NCBI GenBank assembly: GCA_002189035.1
Contig: NEEC01000018.1
Coordinates: 2,418,001 to 2,482,000 of the forward strand
Direction: 5' to 3'
Origin: Utricularia gibba
Taxonomy: Eukaryota > Streptophyta > Magnoliopsida > Lamiales > Lentibulariaceae
DNA: 64,000 bases
In this document: one piece after another, positions 20,721-32,733 of the stretch
How the letters are laid out: each line of letters opens with the position of its first letter
Position numbering within the stretch: the first letter of the stretch is position 1
Translations under genes and position numbers: made by a program
Notes under the pieces: model-generated
Seen by the model: only the letters and a program-made list of their open reading frames with translations
What the model was told of the DNA's origin: nothing
The model's database searches: none

Positions 20721-23220
20721 TCAACTGAAGCAGCCCCAAACGTTGTCAATAACTCCCTTGGACAGAACAAGATAGGCCTGTCGGGCAGCTGCACGGCGAG
20801 CTCCCATGTTTCTGGAACAATCGAGAAGTGCAGCTATAATGTCTGCTAGTTCTTCACCCGAAGCCTGGTTGAGAAGTTAGCATTCGTGAGTAGAAATAAA
20901 CAACGATGGCTCAGATCAATTTCCCATACCTGGAGAACTGAAAGGGGATTGACCCTTTGCATTTTGGAAATAATGTGCGAGAAATGCCCCACGTGATGGC
21001 CTGTTATGATGGCACAGCCAGCCGCAGCAGCTTCTAATATATTATGACCAGCCGATCCTGGAGTGAATGACCCACCTATCACAGCTACTGGTGTTAATCC
21101 ATATAACTCCCTCAGCTCACCTGCAATCACAGGAGCGAATAATGGTCCCAATGCACCACCCATTTCAAGTTTGAAAGCAAAATCCACTTGGCGTTCAATG
21201 AACAATATAACACATTGGAAAAGAAAAATCAGAGCAAAAAAAAAAAAAAAAAAAAACCTAGTGAGTCGACCATGTATATGCTTGTTGTAGGAGTAATTTG
21301 ATCCTCACGAGACCTCAAGGCAACAGGAATACCTTGCTTCTCTAATTTCTGCACTTTCAGATGAAAAACATAAGATTCAAAGACTAGCGCCCGGAGAACT
21401 TTTTCACACATTTTTTTGATAAAAAATTTGAAGGTCATTCTCATAAGAGTAGGAGAAGCTTCTAGGTATATAATTCATCTTCCAAGTGCAAAGAAGCAGG
21501 TTTCAAAAATGAAAAGCCATACCAGAGCAATGTCTCTTCCATCATGAGGTTGACGGGGGACAATAATGGTAACCAAATTGGCATACTTCCGTTTTAGCAT
21601 GTTGTGAGCATCTAGGAAGACTGCAAACAGCTGAATAAGGACTTAGTTGGCAACAAATACGTAATTCATATAATTCGCAACGCATATGGCATCATAACTT
21701 AGTAGTCAATTTGTCACCTGAACAGAATATAGTACGACACTGTCCATGTATTCACTTACCTTGCTCTTCACCTTTGTGTATGGAAGAAGCCATCCATACT
21801 TTTCTGTGGTTAAGCTGGGAGCGAATATCTTCTGGAAAATATCCAGCATCCCTCTTAGAGATAGCATTGTCAAGATCCACAACTGTTGACGAAAAAAAAA
21901 CAGAAAATTATCCATAAATGGAGATGTCAGAATGATACTTTTACTGATTGCAAGCATATAGAAGTAACAGCAGAATGTTCTCAAATGCGCATAAGCTAAT
22001 GTTTCTATCACGATTCCATTTTATTTAAGTAAACGAATACATGACCATACCACATTTCAGGTCTCCACAGTAACGAATAGAAAAAACTGGAGCTTGCAAA
22101 AGCTGAAACCTGATTCCTTGGGTAGTACTCTGGTGTGATGAAGAGAAAAAAGAATCGGATATTAATCAGAATACTGAAGAAATTGAATCATAACTTGGCC
22201 ACATACCAAGGGAAGAATGAGACAAAATTTTGAAAGCATCAACTCAATCAACGAACAGGTTAGAGGATGGCGCCAATTTTTGAACGAGTTTGCAGATACT
22301 CTGGCATTTAGCAATGCCAAGGCTATCTACAGTTGGAAGAGGAATCAGAAGCTGAGTGAAAATGAAAATACAGTGGGTTATGTGATTAAGAAAGCAATGA
22401 GCTACTAAAATAATGCCAAACAGCTCTTGCAAATCTTACACCATTTCTCGAAGCACCCATGATGAGATTCGGCCACAATTCACTTTCCATTAACAAGACA
22501 GCATCAGGTTGCCAGTATTTAAGGAAATGATCGACACTGGAAGGTATATCAAGAGGAGCAAACTGGAGCACGGCAGGTGTCAGTGCTAGAGGCACTTATC
22601 GTTTATCTTTATGGTGTTTTTGTGAACTTAAATCATCAAATGTTCAGACAAATAATGAGAAAGCAGGAAAATTAGCAGTGCCCACCTGATATATGACGCT
22701 CTTTGGTAGTTTAACCTTCAATACTTCACTGCAAAAAATGCAAAATTTGAATCAACACAGTTTGCAGATCAGATCCAAACGTAGAAAACCCAATCAACGA
22801 AAAAAACACTTCCGAAGAAGCGGTGAAAACTTTTCTTGAAAAAAATCCGAGCTGCTCTCACAATGCCGAAGCTGAAGTGGTTGTCATCAGGACGTTCACA
22901 TCCGGACTTGTCTCCAAACAGCGTTTGATTATCGGAAGAGCGATAATGCCTTCACCTGAATTACAAGATGAGATAGGACTAAGAACCAACGAAAACTCGG
23001 AGGATTACATGCCACGAATACCCAGAGACACTGCGTGAAACCAGACAAGACGACCGGCGGGGCGAAGTGCCGAGGGACATCCAAGACGTTCCCGCCAGCG
23101 AAAAGGGTGCTCTTGGCCGCAAAACCTGCGCCACTGTAGATGGAGGCGTATCAGCGGTGAGATGGCGTATGTTAGCACGCGGTAAACTCTGTAAGCCATT
23201 TCACTGTGGCATTCCGCCAT
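20721..23220 (-). CDS. KDTA: 3-deoxy-D-manno-octulosonic acid (KDO) transferase, KdtA/WaaA type
   Basis: Eleven exons (23220-23022, 22955-22862, 22728-22686, 22562-22440, 22326-22207, 22129-22051, 21882-21760, 21620-21523, 21348-21258, 21120-20930, 20864-20721) join without a break to 434 residues, matching the plant KDTA length. The N-terminal GT30 domain has LVWFHAVSLGEG, with the acceptor-side Glu, and MESELWPNLI. The C-terminal donor domain has VAVIGGSF, GHNILEAAAAGCAIITG and GHF. In bacteria the enzyme adds KDO to lipid A precursors; the plant enzyme is reported to be mitochondrial, with an incompletely understood lipid-A-like product. The start at 23220 (MAECHSEM) could also be the Met 7 codons later. 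Exon 9 ends directly beside a 16-base A/T homopolymer in the intron. Confidence 0.92.
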
Positions 23221-24260
23221 GATTCCCAAACCTGCAAAGGCCGGCCTCGTCGGGGGGTCGTTTTGTCTGTGAGCCCAACCCCTAGCCCTGCAAGGGTTTG
23301 TTTTCTGGGCCCAATTCGCCAACCTCGCAAATTACCTAGAATTTTTAATAAAATACATATTTGCACGCACGGGCATTTGCTTGTAATGAAACAGGTAAGG
23401 ATGTAAGAAATGGGTTTGTCATAAGCAGCCCCTAATCTTGGTGATGATGTATGTGGGTGGTAGGTGGAACACGACTCCAGGCCTGTAATAAGAAAGGGAA
23501 GTTGATCGGACGGCTGCGGGAGCTCCTTATCACAAACCGCTGGTCTTTCTTCCACCGACGCAACCAGCCCCACAGATCATCAATCAGGGTATTAAGGGAA
23601 CAAAATCAGGTGTATTAGAAAACATAAACAACATGGTTTCTTCAAGTTAGGACAATCGTATTCGTCTTTGGAGTGGACAGATGGTCAAGTTTCTCCTAAC
23701 CATAGTTTTCGACATTGAGGCTAATCATTAGGGCTATCGAAATACAGAGCAACCATGAGGTATTAAAACCGCCAGGCTGTGTGGCCCGGCACTGTGAGCT
23801 GTATGCTGGGTGTAAGCGCCTCCCTTGCTAGTGGCGCACGACCATCTCCCGCATTCGGCTCCTCCTCCTTGAGGCATGTTGAATGAAGAGCAATGAGGCA
23901 GGAGTATGGAGGACCTGTGGATGGAATCAACTACTTTCCTTGGATCCCATATATCAATTCTTAGTTGGACATCATTAAGGATGCATTCAAACAGTGGTTA
24001 TTCATGGAGTTCGACCTTTAAATAGTGAGCTAATAATACAGCAAAATAGGTGGCCAGCTAACATTCGAGGGGTATGAATGAATGAATGAATGATCCATCA
24101 TTTAGTGCTGCTGTCTGACAGTATTGCCGGAATTCCACAGCAGGTCGCCGGTCCGGAGTGAGTGTGTGTATGTGGCTGTTGCGCTGTTACTTTCATTTCT
24201 TTTTCTTAATTTCCCAGCAAACAACACAAAAATCCCCAAACAAAACAAAAATATAATGTG
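23221..24260. other. Divergent intergenic region, no gene recognised
   Basis: It separates the divergent KDO transferase and CslA genes. A short tgaa tandem repeat (24073-24092) is present. No coding similarity was found on either strand. Confidence 0.45.
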
Positions 24261-24263
24261 AGC

Positions 24264-24272
24264 TTCTATAAA
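24264..24272 (+). promoter_or_regulatory. Probable TATA box of the CslA gene
   Basis: The sequence ttctataaatg is followed by a long pyrimidine-rich leader to the ATG at 24649. Confidence 0.4.
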
Positions 24273-24648
24273 TGTGGGATATTCCCTCCCTCCCTCAGGC
24301 TCACTCGCCACTGCCCTGCTCCATCTTCCCCTCTTTTTCTCTACCTTCATTTGCTCTTCTCAGTTTTTGTTTCATTCTTCTTGTACATTTGTTTTCTCCA
24401 CTTCTGTCTTTCCAGCTTTCCGTGGCAAAATCCAGGTTTTCTTGGCTATCATCAAGCTCATACTTGTACATTTGAAATGAAAGGCGTGGCTGCAACAAGG
24501 AGTTGCTGACATTCCAGCTTTGCTCCCATTACTTTTGCCTCCCTGTGAAGCAAAATCAAATTCGTCACCTTTTTGCAACCCACTGTTCCCCTGTAGTATT
24601 TATTTTAGTCCTGCACCTGCAGATCTGGTTTTGTTTCCACTAGTAAAA

Positions 24649-27289
24649 ATGGAGTATCTCCCCTCGACGACCATTTTCTCCGGATCATATTCCAGCGATG
24701 TTAGACAGCAAATGGAGATGTTTTGGGAGCAGATCAGGGTGCCTTTGATTGTCCCCGTACTCAAACTGGCGGTTTTCTTGTGCTTGTCGATGTCAGTCAT
24801 GCTATTCATTGAGCGGGTGTATATGGCGGTTGTGATAACTCTGGTGAAGGTGTTCGGCAGAAAGCCTGAGAGAAGATATAAATGGGAGCCATTGAAAGAC
24901 GACGTGGAGCTTGGGAACTCTTCTCATCCAATGGTCCTTGTTCAAATTCCAATGTACAATGAGAAAGAGGTGAGAGTCAGATATCCAATTCCCCGATGCC
25001 TGCTTGTGTATATTCCCAAGACCAAGCTCTTTGGTTCCTCTTTTCCAGGTTTATCAGCTGTCGATTGGAGCTGCATGCGGACTCTCATGGCCGTCCGATA
25101 GGATTATAGTCCAAGTTCTTGATGACTCAACGGATCCCATCATCAAGGTAACAGCAAACAAAGTTGCGCTTGCAGTGAAATCGGGAGATAATAAACTGAA
25201 ACAAGTATTGTGTATGTGGGTGGGCGGCGGCAGAGCATGGTGGAGATGGAGTGCCAGAGATGGGCGAACAAAGGGATAAACATAAAATATGAGATCAGAG
25301 GCAATCGAAGTGGATACAAAGCTGGAGCTCTGAAAGAAGGACTGAAACACCCTTACGTCAAACAATGCGATTTCGTGGCCATCTTCGACGCTGATTTTCA
25401 ACCAGAACCTGATTTCCTCTGCCGCACCATTCCCTTTCTGGTTCACAACCCGCAGCTGGCCCTCGTCCAATCCCGCTGGAAATTCGGTACTTAACCATCA
25501 TTATCTTCAATAGAATCATACCCCATGTACGTAAGTGAGTGTTTTCAGAATGATGCATATCCAAGCAAGTGTCTGTCGGTGAGCCTAGAGCCATGGGGAA
25601 AAGCCAATGGGTAGGTGGTAGGCATAAATACCCAACCACCCATTCTTCTCCCACTAGTCAGTCACATGAGGAGGCTTTTTTTTGTGGGCTGGGCATATGT
25701 TTTTTATGCTAAAAATCTAACCCGTGGTCGGAGATTGTGGTGTGGTTCCTCATCGGTCCTGGGCCATGTGAAGCGATAAAGTGCTTCATCAGGGAAGGAC
25801 TTAAAGTGAAAGGAAACAAGGGATGATGGGACCGGGGCCGGGGCCGGGCCGGGATCGGGACCAGCAATCTTTGATTCCCAACCTACCAACTGATTGTGTT
25901 CCATCTTATCATTTTTCAGCAGCCCATGTCTTGTTGTGTAGTCATATAACATGTGTTGAATAATTTTTGGTTAAAGTGAATGCGGACGAATGCCTGATGA
26001 CCAGAATGCAAGAGATGTCGCTGGACTACCATTTCACCGTCGAGCAAGAAGTCGGCTCTTCCACATACGCCTTCTTTGGCTTCAACGGTGCACATCATGC
26101 AATAGTCATAATGTCCTTCTGGGTCAAGGCATGTAACAGTATTTTCTTAAACTAGGGACCGCGGGGTGTGGCGATTGTCGGCCATTGGTGAAGCCGGAGG
26201 GTGGAAGGATCGTACCACGGTGGAGGACATGGACTTGGCGGTCCGTGCCAGCCTCAAGGGATGGAAGTTCTTGTATCTTGGCTCCTTGAAGGTACGCATG
26301 GGTAGGTGCTTCAATAATTGATAGGAGGAGGAGGTGGTGCGTGCGTGAGAGTAGAGGGCCTGGGTAGATAACCGGGCAGGGTGCTGTGGTGTGTAGGTGA
26401 AGAACGAGCTGCCGAGCACATTTAAAGCGTACAGGTATCAGCAGCACCGTTGGTCGTGTGGTCCAGCAAACCTTTTCAGGAAAATGGTGATGGAGATTAT
26501 AAAGAATAAGGTTAGGTGAAGCAGTCATAATTAAGGCATCGCACTTCATTGATGATGTCTAATGATGATTGACTCGGCAGAAAGTGTCGGCGTGGAAGAA
26601 GGTCCATGTGATCTACAGCTTCTTCTTCGTCAGGAAGATTGTCGCCCACATCGTCACGTTCGTCTTCTACTGTGTTGTGCTCCCTGCCTCTGTGTTGGTA
26701 CCCGAAGTCGAGATTCCTAAATGGGGCGCGGTCTACGTACCCTGCGTCATCACCCTCCTCAACGCCGTCGGAACTCCAAGGTAAACAACGGTGGGGATTT
26801 TCGAATTGCTTTAGAAAGAAGATGAATGGGACAGGGGTGATCCGTGGATCAGGTCTCTGCATCTGCTGGTGTTCTGGATTCTTTTCGAGAACGTGATGTC
26901 GCTTCACCGGACGAAAGCCACCTTCATCGGACTGCTGGAGGCTGGGAGAGTTAACGAGTGGATCGTCACGGAGAAACTCGGTGACGCACGCAAGTTCAAA
27001 AGCGCCGTTAAGAAGCCCAGGTTTAGGATCGGAGAGAGGTAACCGGCACCGACCATCTTTCTCAAAGAAAAAAAGAAACATATCTTTTTACTGTTATTAT
27101 ATCTGCTGCCGGCGATGGGAATAGGTTTCATTTACTGGAGATGGCGACGGGGGGTACCTGTTGCTGTGTGGCTGCTACGACGTCTTTTATGGGAGAAGCC
27201 ATTACTTCCTATACCTGTTCGTACAGGCGGCGGCATTCTTCGTCGCGGGATTTGGGTATATCGGCACCTTCATCCCATCTTCGACTTAG
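24649..27289 (+). CDS. Glucomannan 4-beta-mannosyltransferase, cellulose synthase-like A (CslA), with two 1-base frame breaks
   Basis: Nine exons: 24649-24969, 25049-25147, 25234-25486, 25977-26087, 26156-26291, 26397-26510, 26581-26780, 26853-27038 and 27125-27289. They encode a Golgi GT2 enzyme of 528 residues once two single Gs are supplied, in the runs 26163-26166 and 27149-27154. GT2 motifs are all present: [28 protein letters not shown] and the QQHRW signature. An N-terminal membrane helix (about 40-60) and C-terminal helices frame the cytosolic catalytic domain. Family role: backbone synthesis of (gluco)mannan for the cell wall from GDP-mannose and GDP-glucose. Without the missing bases, exon 5 would lose the reading frame right after the FGFNG segment and exon 9 the last 50 residues. 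Sequence similarity to CslA9 is strong. Confidence 0.9.
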
Positions 27290-28259
27290 GGGCTGTGAAC
27301 CGCCGGTGCTCAGTCCGCCGCCGTGGCCCTTCTTTATACAGGCCCCTTGCTGCTTTTCAATTGATGATGCTTGTGTATTGCAATTCACAGATTCTTGTTC
27401 CACCCCAAACTCAAAGCCCTTTCTTTTTGAAGTCACAAAGCGCAATGATTTGAATACAGAGTAAAATTGGTTCAAAATACCTAAAAAACAAAAAAAAAAG
27501 CTTCGACCAATCGAAAACTTGCACAGCTGATCCTCTTCCTCGGCACATGTTTCTTCTCATCGTCGGTCGACCGGAAAAGTCTCAACTCCGCTCTTCGCCA
27601 ATATAATGGATTCAATTCAAAATTGGATTAAATTAAATCTAAATCCATGATTTTTTTTAATTTCATTCCAATAACTTATTAAAAAAATCTATAAATTAAA
27701 AATATTATATTTAAACACAATTCGAAACATTTTTTAATTGAAAGTATAGATTGGTTTTAAAAGGCTGGGCCAAGTATTTGAGGTCAGCTTAAACTCCTCA
27801 GAGTCCAATTCAAGAAAATCGGGGTGTTTCAAACATGGGCCCAAACCTGAGCCCAAGGAGATTGGATAACGCAGATAAGGATCCTTCACTAAACTTCCAA
27901 GGAGAAAACTGGCCACCGGTCTTCGTAGGTCGGGTCCTCATTTTCGCCGGTGAGTTTCACTTTCAGCATTCGTCTACTTATCCGTGCCATCACAACTCTG
28001 CCGTTTATTTTCACGATATTCAAGGAGGCTGGAGTTTTCGTTGATTCTTTCTAGTGTTTTTCTGTTGTACTCCGTGCGAGGAAGTCCCTGTTTTCTGATG
28101 CGTGTCGAGGCGATATGTGAATATTGAGGAAAATTAATTGGTTATGTTGCTAATTGAGTTCTAGGCCTGTGATATGTGCTCTATTTGTTTTTTTCAGTGT
28201 GCAAATTGTCGCGAGTGGGGGCGGCAGATTTGTTTGCAAACTGACATTCTTCAGGAGAT
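27290..28259. other. CslA 3' flank, AT-rich segment and MTERF6 leader
   Basis: 27600-27740 is very AT-rich. A likely non-coding leader intron of the next gene runs from a gtgagt-like donor at about 27950 to the ttttttcag acceptor ending near 28197. Confidence 0.45.
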
Positions 28260-29243
28260 ATGGAGGGTAGTCGCCAAGGCAGCTGCAGCGTAATGTGGTT
28301 CTTTAAAGACAAGGGTTTTGATGATAACAGCATCCACGAAATGTCTCGGCGGTGCAAGCGCCTGGAGGATGTGGACCGTGTGCAGGCATCTGAAAACTGG
28401 GAGTACTTGAAAAGCATAGGCATCCAGGAAAGGAAGCTTCCGGCGATAGTTGGAAAATGCCCCAAAATTCTGACTCTAGACTTGCGGGAGAAGCTCATTC
28501 CGATGGTTCAGTGTCTTGCATCTCTGGAGACAAAACCAAATGAGTTAGCTTCTGTCATTGCAAAGTTTCCCCATATACTCCTGCACAGGCTAGAAGAGAA
28601 GCTCTGTCCTCTCCTAGCCTTTTTTGAAGCTCTCGGCGCTCCTGAGAAGCATCTCGGTAAAATTATACTTCTGAACCCCAGAGTCATTAGTTATAGCATT
28701 GAAACGAAGCTCTCAAAAACTGTTGATTTTCTTGCCTCCATCGGTCTTTATGAGGATGGAATGATTGGTAAAATTCTGGTGAAGCATCCATGTATCATGA
28801 GCTATAGTGTCAGCAAACGATTGCAGCCGACTTATGACTTCCTGAAATCATTGGGTCTGTCGGTGCCCCAACTCCAGCGAGTTGCCTTAAACTTCCCTGA
28901 AGTTTTATGCCGAGATGTTGACAAGATCCTTAAGCCTAATGCTCTCTACCTGAAGTCATGTGGGTTCGATGGAGGTCAGATAACTGCCGTGGTGGCTGGT
29001 TATCCTCCGGTGCTGATCAAGAGCGTGGGTAACTCTTTAGAACCAAGAATCAAATTTCTGAGGCACGGAATGGGCAGAAAAATCCATGAAATTGTAGAGT
29101 ATCCGGATTTTTTTAGGCATAGCTTAAAGAGGAGGTTGGAGTTCAGGCATAAGATGTTGAGCCAGAAGCAGATAACCTGTAGCTTGAGTGAAATGTTGGA
29201 CTGCAACCATGGAAAATTCATGGCGAGATTTGGCTTCGTTTAG
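28260..29243 (+). CDS. MTERF6: Mitochondrial transcription termination factor family protein, MTERF6-like
   Basis: A single coding exon of 327 residues. It opens with MWFFKDKGFDD and ASENWEYLKSIGIQERKLP, which match Arabidopsis MTERF6 (At4g38160/PDE191). It has about seven tandem mTERF motifs of roughly 30 residues, each with a Leu/Pro pattern such as KCPKILTLDL, KFPHILLHRL, LNPRVISYSI, KHPCIMSYSV, NFPEVLCRDV and GYPPVLIKSV. The C-terminal EMLDCNHGKFMARFGF is also conserved. mTERF proteins bind nucleic acid in organelles; MTERF6 is known to support plastid rRNA and tRNA-Ile maturation or transcription termination. No classical transit peptide is evident from this start, as in its relatives. 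Confidence 0.93.
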   Translation: MEGSRQGSCSVMWFFKDKGFDDNSIHEMSRRCKRLEDVDRVQASENWEYLKSIGIQERKLPAIVGKCPKILTLDLREKLIPMVQCLASLETKPNELASVIAKFPHILLHRLEEKLCPLLAFFEALGAPEKHLGKIILLNPRVISYSIETKLSKTVDFLASIGLYEDGMIGKILVKHPCIMSYSVSKRLQPTYDFLKSLGLSVPQLQRVALNFPEVLCRDVDKILKPNALYLKSCGFDGGQITAVVAGYPPVLIKSVGNSLEPRIKFLRHGMGRKIHEIVEYPDFFRHSLKRRLEFRHKMLSQKQITCSLSEMLDCNHGKFMARFGFV

Positions 29244-30223
29244 GTGGTTGTGTTGCTCTTTCTCCACCTGGATATGGCTTGTATCCATTACTCAAATGGA
29301 CTTCGTATGTGTATTTATTTCTATGCATAGTTGAGGCTTTCTTCTCTCTTTTTTAAAGGAACTTGGCACTCGCAAACACAAGCCATGTTTGATTTTGGAG
29401 GATGCATGCAAACAGTGTTGGGCCATTCTTGAAAAAAGAACAATGAATTATGGGCTGGAGCTGAATGTGATTATGAACGCTTCTTGGGCCCACTGAAAGA
29501 ACGAGGCCCAGGCTGGCCTTAGGTGTACAATCATCGATCGCTGGGAAGCGGACATTCCGCCGTGTTCTTCCTCCTCCTCTACCGTAAAATTTCTGACAGT
29601 TTGGACCGGCATATCTTCGCGGGGAATGCCCCGGGTCCCGGATGACCGATATTCCGCCGTCTTCTTCCCATTTGAGCAACAGGACAGAGGCAGATAGGTG
29701 GTGAGCTATTATCCATGTTGCAATCGAGGCCTAAGATGAGTCCAAAGCCACTGGTACGTGAGTCATTTGGTTGAGTTGAGTTATCATCACGTGGACCCGA
29801 AAGCAACTATACGTATGCATGTATGTATGTATGTATAGTGTGTTGTAAGGGCTTTTTCTCCAACCCACGAAGCCTAGAGGCTGGTGTATCCAATCTTCTT
29901 CACCATGTGGGTGTATCGCTGCAACAACAACGATATGGTCGATGAATCCCGGTGTTTTGGACCTTTCACACGGCGTGGTGTCGTGGGGGAGGGACCCTCG
30001 CCGCTGTAAATGTCTCCTCCAAAGCAGCTCACACCTTACAATAATCACATGGCACATTAAGACAGCTAAAGCTGGGAAGACACGCGTGTCCGATATACAG
30101 AGGTAATGGAATACAGGAGCAACGTTACATATCAACCTTCCCTTCCTAGAATCAAATCACACTTCGGAACATCAAACCCATCACAGATCTTTTACACGAG
30201 CCACATGTCTGTCACCAACGCTG
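29244..30223. other. Convergent intergenic region between MTERF6 and the DUF662 gene
   Basis: No gene was recognised. A (gtat)n microsatellite lies at 29814-29836. Confidence 0.45.
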
Positions 30224-31119
30224 TTACTTCTCCTTTGTTTCTAAGTTCAGGTTCAATTCTTCCAGTTTCTTCAGCCTCATCTGCTCGCTCTCGCTCAGCA
30301 GCTGCGTGCAAATAACAAGGTTTGTATTTCTCGCTCAAAGAAAAGACAAGTTATGCTTGGCATCACCTCCATCAGCCTCGCGATGAGTAGCGATTTTTCC
30401 TTGGTCCTCTCGTTGAGTACTTCAAGGGCTTCCTTGTGTTCTTTCTCCTGTTATCGATCACAAACAGCGGAGAGTATCAGGAACCAAAAACGGAGTAGAG
30501 CAGAAATAACTACTTCCCGTCTGTACCTTCTTCCGGCAGGTGACTCCAAGTGTTTTCAAGTCCTTGTCTGCAGCTTCAATTTTCTTTCGAACGAGAGACA
30601 CCTCTTTCTTCAGGGGTCCCCAGAGTTTCCAATTCCTGGTAATTAAGAGACGAAGAAGATAATAGCTACGGAAATGCAGGATTTTTTCAGCTGGATGAGA
30701 ATCTAGTGAATCTGATTCACATAAGATGATTAGGACAAGAAATGATTTTTTTCCAGCCTGGGTAAGAAAGAGAAGCTGTACCATACCAAGGAAAACATCT
30801 ACCGGCGGTTTAACTACAGGCAAGACCTAAAAAAGAGCTAGATACCGGGGGTTGAAATATTGAGGCTAATCGAAGGCAAGACCTCAAGAATCGTGGAGAG
30901 GCGCTTGGTTTCTTCTTCAATACGGCCGAGCTGCGCCTGGACTTTTTCTTTGACTTCCGTCTTCCTCTTCCGGATCTCTTCCTCTTTGGCCCTGTAAGCC
31001 GAAAGAGCAGACTTGGTCATCTCCTCGTCCACCTCCGCCGTGGGCCTGCGGAAGCTGGAATCCCCCAAAACTTGGTCGGAATGATCCGATACAACACCCT
31101 CTGACACTGCATCGGCCAT
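30224..31119 (-). CDS. RAB6-interacting golgin-like protein (DUF662), with a 2-base frame break
   Basis: Exons 31119-30883, 30635-30527, 30447-30367 and 30301-30224 give a 168-residue, almost wholly helical protein. The DUF662 core is clear: YRAKEEEIRKRKTEVKEKV, AQLGRIEEETKRL, VSLVRKKIEAADKDLKTLG, EHKEALEVLNERTKEKSLL and MRLKKLEEL. In exon 2 the frame changes between ELETLG and PLKKEV. Adding one G and one C (coding strand) in the adjacent G4 and C4 runs at 30613-30621 gives LGDPLKKEV, as in the family, and restores one frame to the TAA at 30224-30226. Function in plants is not established; the animal relative GORAB acts at the Golgi. A coiled-coil Golgi or cytosolic role is inferred. Confidence 0.85.
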
Positions 31120-31146
31120 TAAAAGCAAGCAAACCCAGGCTTTTCT

Positions 31147-31174
31147 TCTCCTCTCCTCTCCTCTCCTCTCCTCT
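31147..31174. repeat. (CTCCT)n / (AGGAG)n microsatellite in the DUF662 5' leader
   Basis: Five or so ctcct units lie immediately upstream of the start codon on the minus strand, a typical plant CT-rich leader repeat. Confidence 0.75.
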
Positions 31175-31199
31175 TCTTCCTTTTGGAGGCGACTGGGTG

Positions 31200-32733
31200 T
31201 TCTTTTAGCCAATCACAGCATGGCGCTGTCAAGCTGCTCGTCGGGTGACAGGGAAATAAGAAAGAATAGAAGCCCTGTTTTTATTTATTTTAAAAAAAAT
31301 CTAAAAACTAAAAGCTAAGTTGGATTTTCTTTCTTTTATTTTGAAGGGTAGCTTATTTTGTTGTATTCATGGAGATGGAGCTTTTAATATTTAAATAGAT
31401 TATTTATTCCACTTCACTGCTCTGCTCACGGCTCACAGTGAATGATAAGACATTCGGCAGGTGAATATTGTATTATTCCTTGGTACGAGAAGTGTGTCTT
31501 GTCCTCGGAAACCTTGTCTTGCAAAACTAGCGCCAGCCACTGGGGCTCTCCTTGTAGGTGATGTGCAGAATGGGAGCATGAACAAGCCCGCCCGCCCGAG
31601 AGGGTTGGCCTCTTCTTCACTCATCGGCCAAGGCATGCATGATGCATGATGCACTCACCAGTCACCACTGCTGTTGGCTGCTGGCTGCTCTAAGAGGGTG
31701 CAGAAACCATGAATGACAGAGGTCCCTCCCTGTACCACCCTTCCTGTAGACATGCCGCCACATTTTTCCAACAGACGGGATCCTCGATCCAATGAATACA
31801 TAACAAGCGACAAAATGGGGGAACCACAACACAGTGGCTGGATGCAATAATAAAATCACTTACGCTGGCTGTCCATCGACCGGAGAGCAACGTCATTTTT
31901 ACCCCAACAAAGTGCTTGGTCATGACTTTCGGCATAGGTAACACGCTTCTCGAGCCACCATGTGTGAGAAAGAGTGTGCACGATGCCTCCCCTTCTTCAA
32001 TTTTCAGGTGTACTAACTATCAACCACAGAATTTCAGACAGCTTGCTTGAGCCTTGCTATCCACTTGTCTGTAATTTCCATGCGTAAACGGAAACCAATC
32101 CCAACTCCACCATCTTGGACAGGTTTGCCAATGTGCAAACTGGGAGCAATAGAACAGATTCATTTTCAACAGATGAGGAGTGAGGACTATCTATGAATAC
32201 TGGGCTCAATGAGGCCCATTTTGATGGGCTATCGTTTTGGGTTATAATTGGGCTTAAATCTCGATCCCTTCGTCGACTTGGAACAACTTTTGATTCCTCC
32301 CTCTGCTCTTCGTGTCTGGTGTCTGTTCTCTAGGTCAGATCATATAGACGAGCATTCTCCTTCGGGGTGATTAGTATATTCCGAGAAATTCTAGTCAGGT
32401 AAAGCATCATTTGTTCGCTAACTCCAGCTGATCACGAAGAGTGAGCTGATCTTGTTGACTTTTTGTTTGAATTTCTTTATCTCCGCCCCTGTTAATATTT
32501 TTCCTGAAGTTCTCATGCGTGTAAATCTGAATTCTTTATGGCTTCTAAATTCTTCAAGTACCAAATCTGATTAGTTAGTCAGTTAGCCGTGATTGAGGGG
32601 ACATACCTGAATTTGTTTAAGTAAGCTTCTAGCCTGCGGATTCCCGGCATATGATTCTGGTGCCTGTAAATTATTACGTGCGCAAGTTCAATGTCAAATG
32701 AATCATTCTCAGGAGAGAGACTAGTCGATACAG
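31200..32733. other. Divergent intergenic region and ERDJ2 leader
   Basis: No gene was recognised between about 31200 and 32280. From about 32300 this is the ERDJ2 leader, with a probable non-coding intron from the gtaaag donor near 32400 to the cattctcag acceptor near 32711. Confidence 0.5.

Noticed and set aside
26512-27081. 189-codon open frame on the minus strand
   Set aside because: It is the antisense of CslA exons 7 and 8, whose sense reading matches the family.
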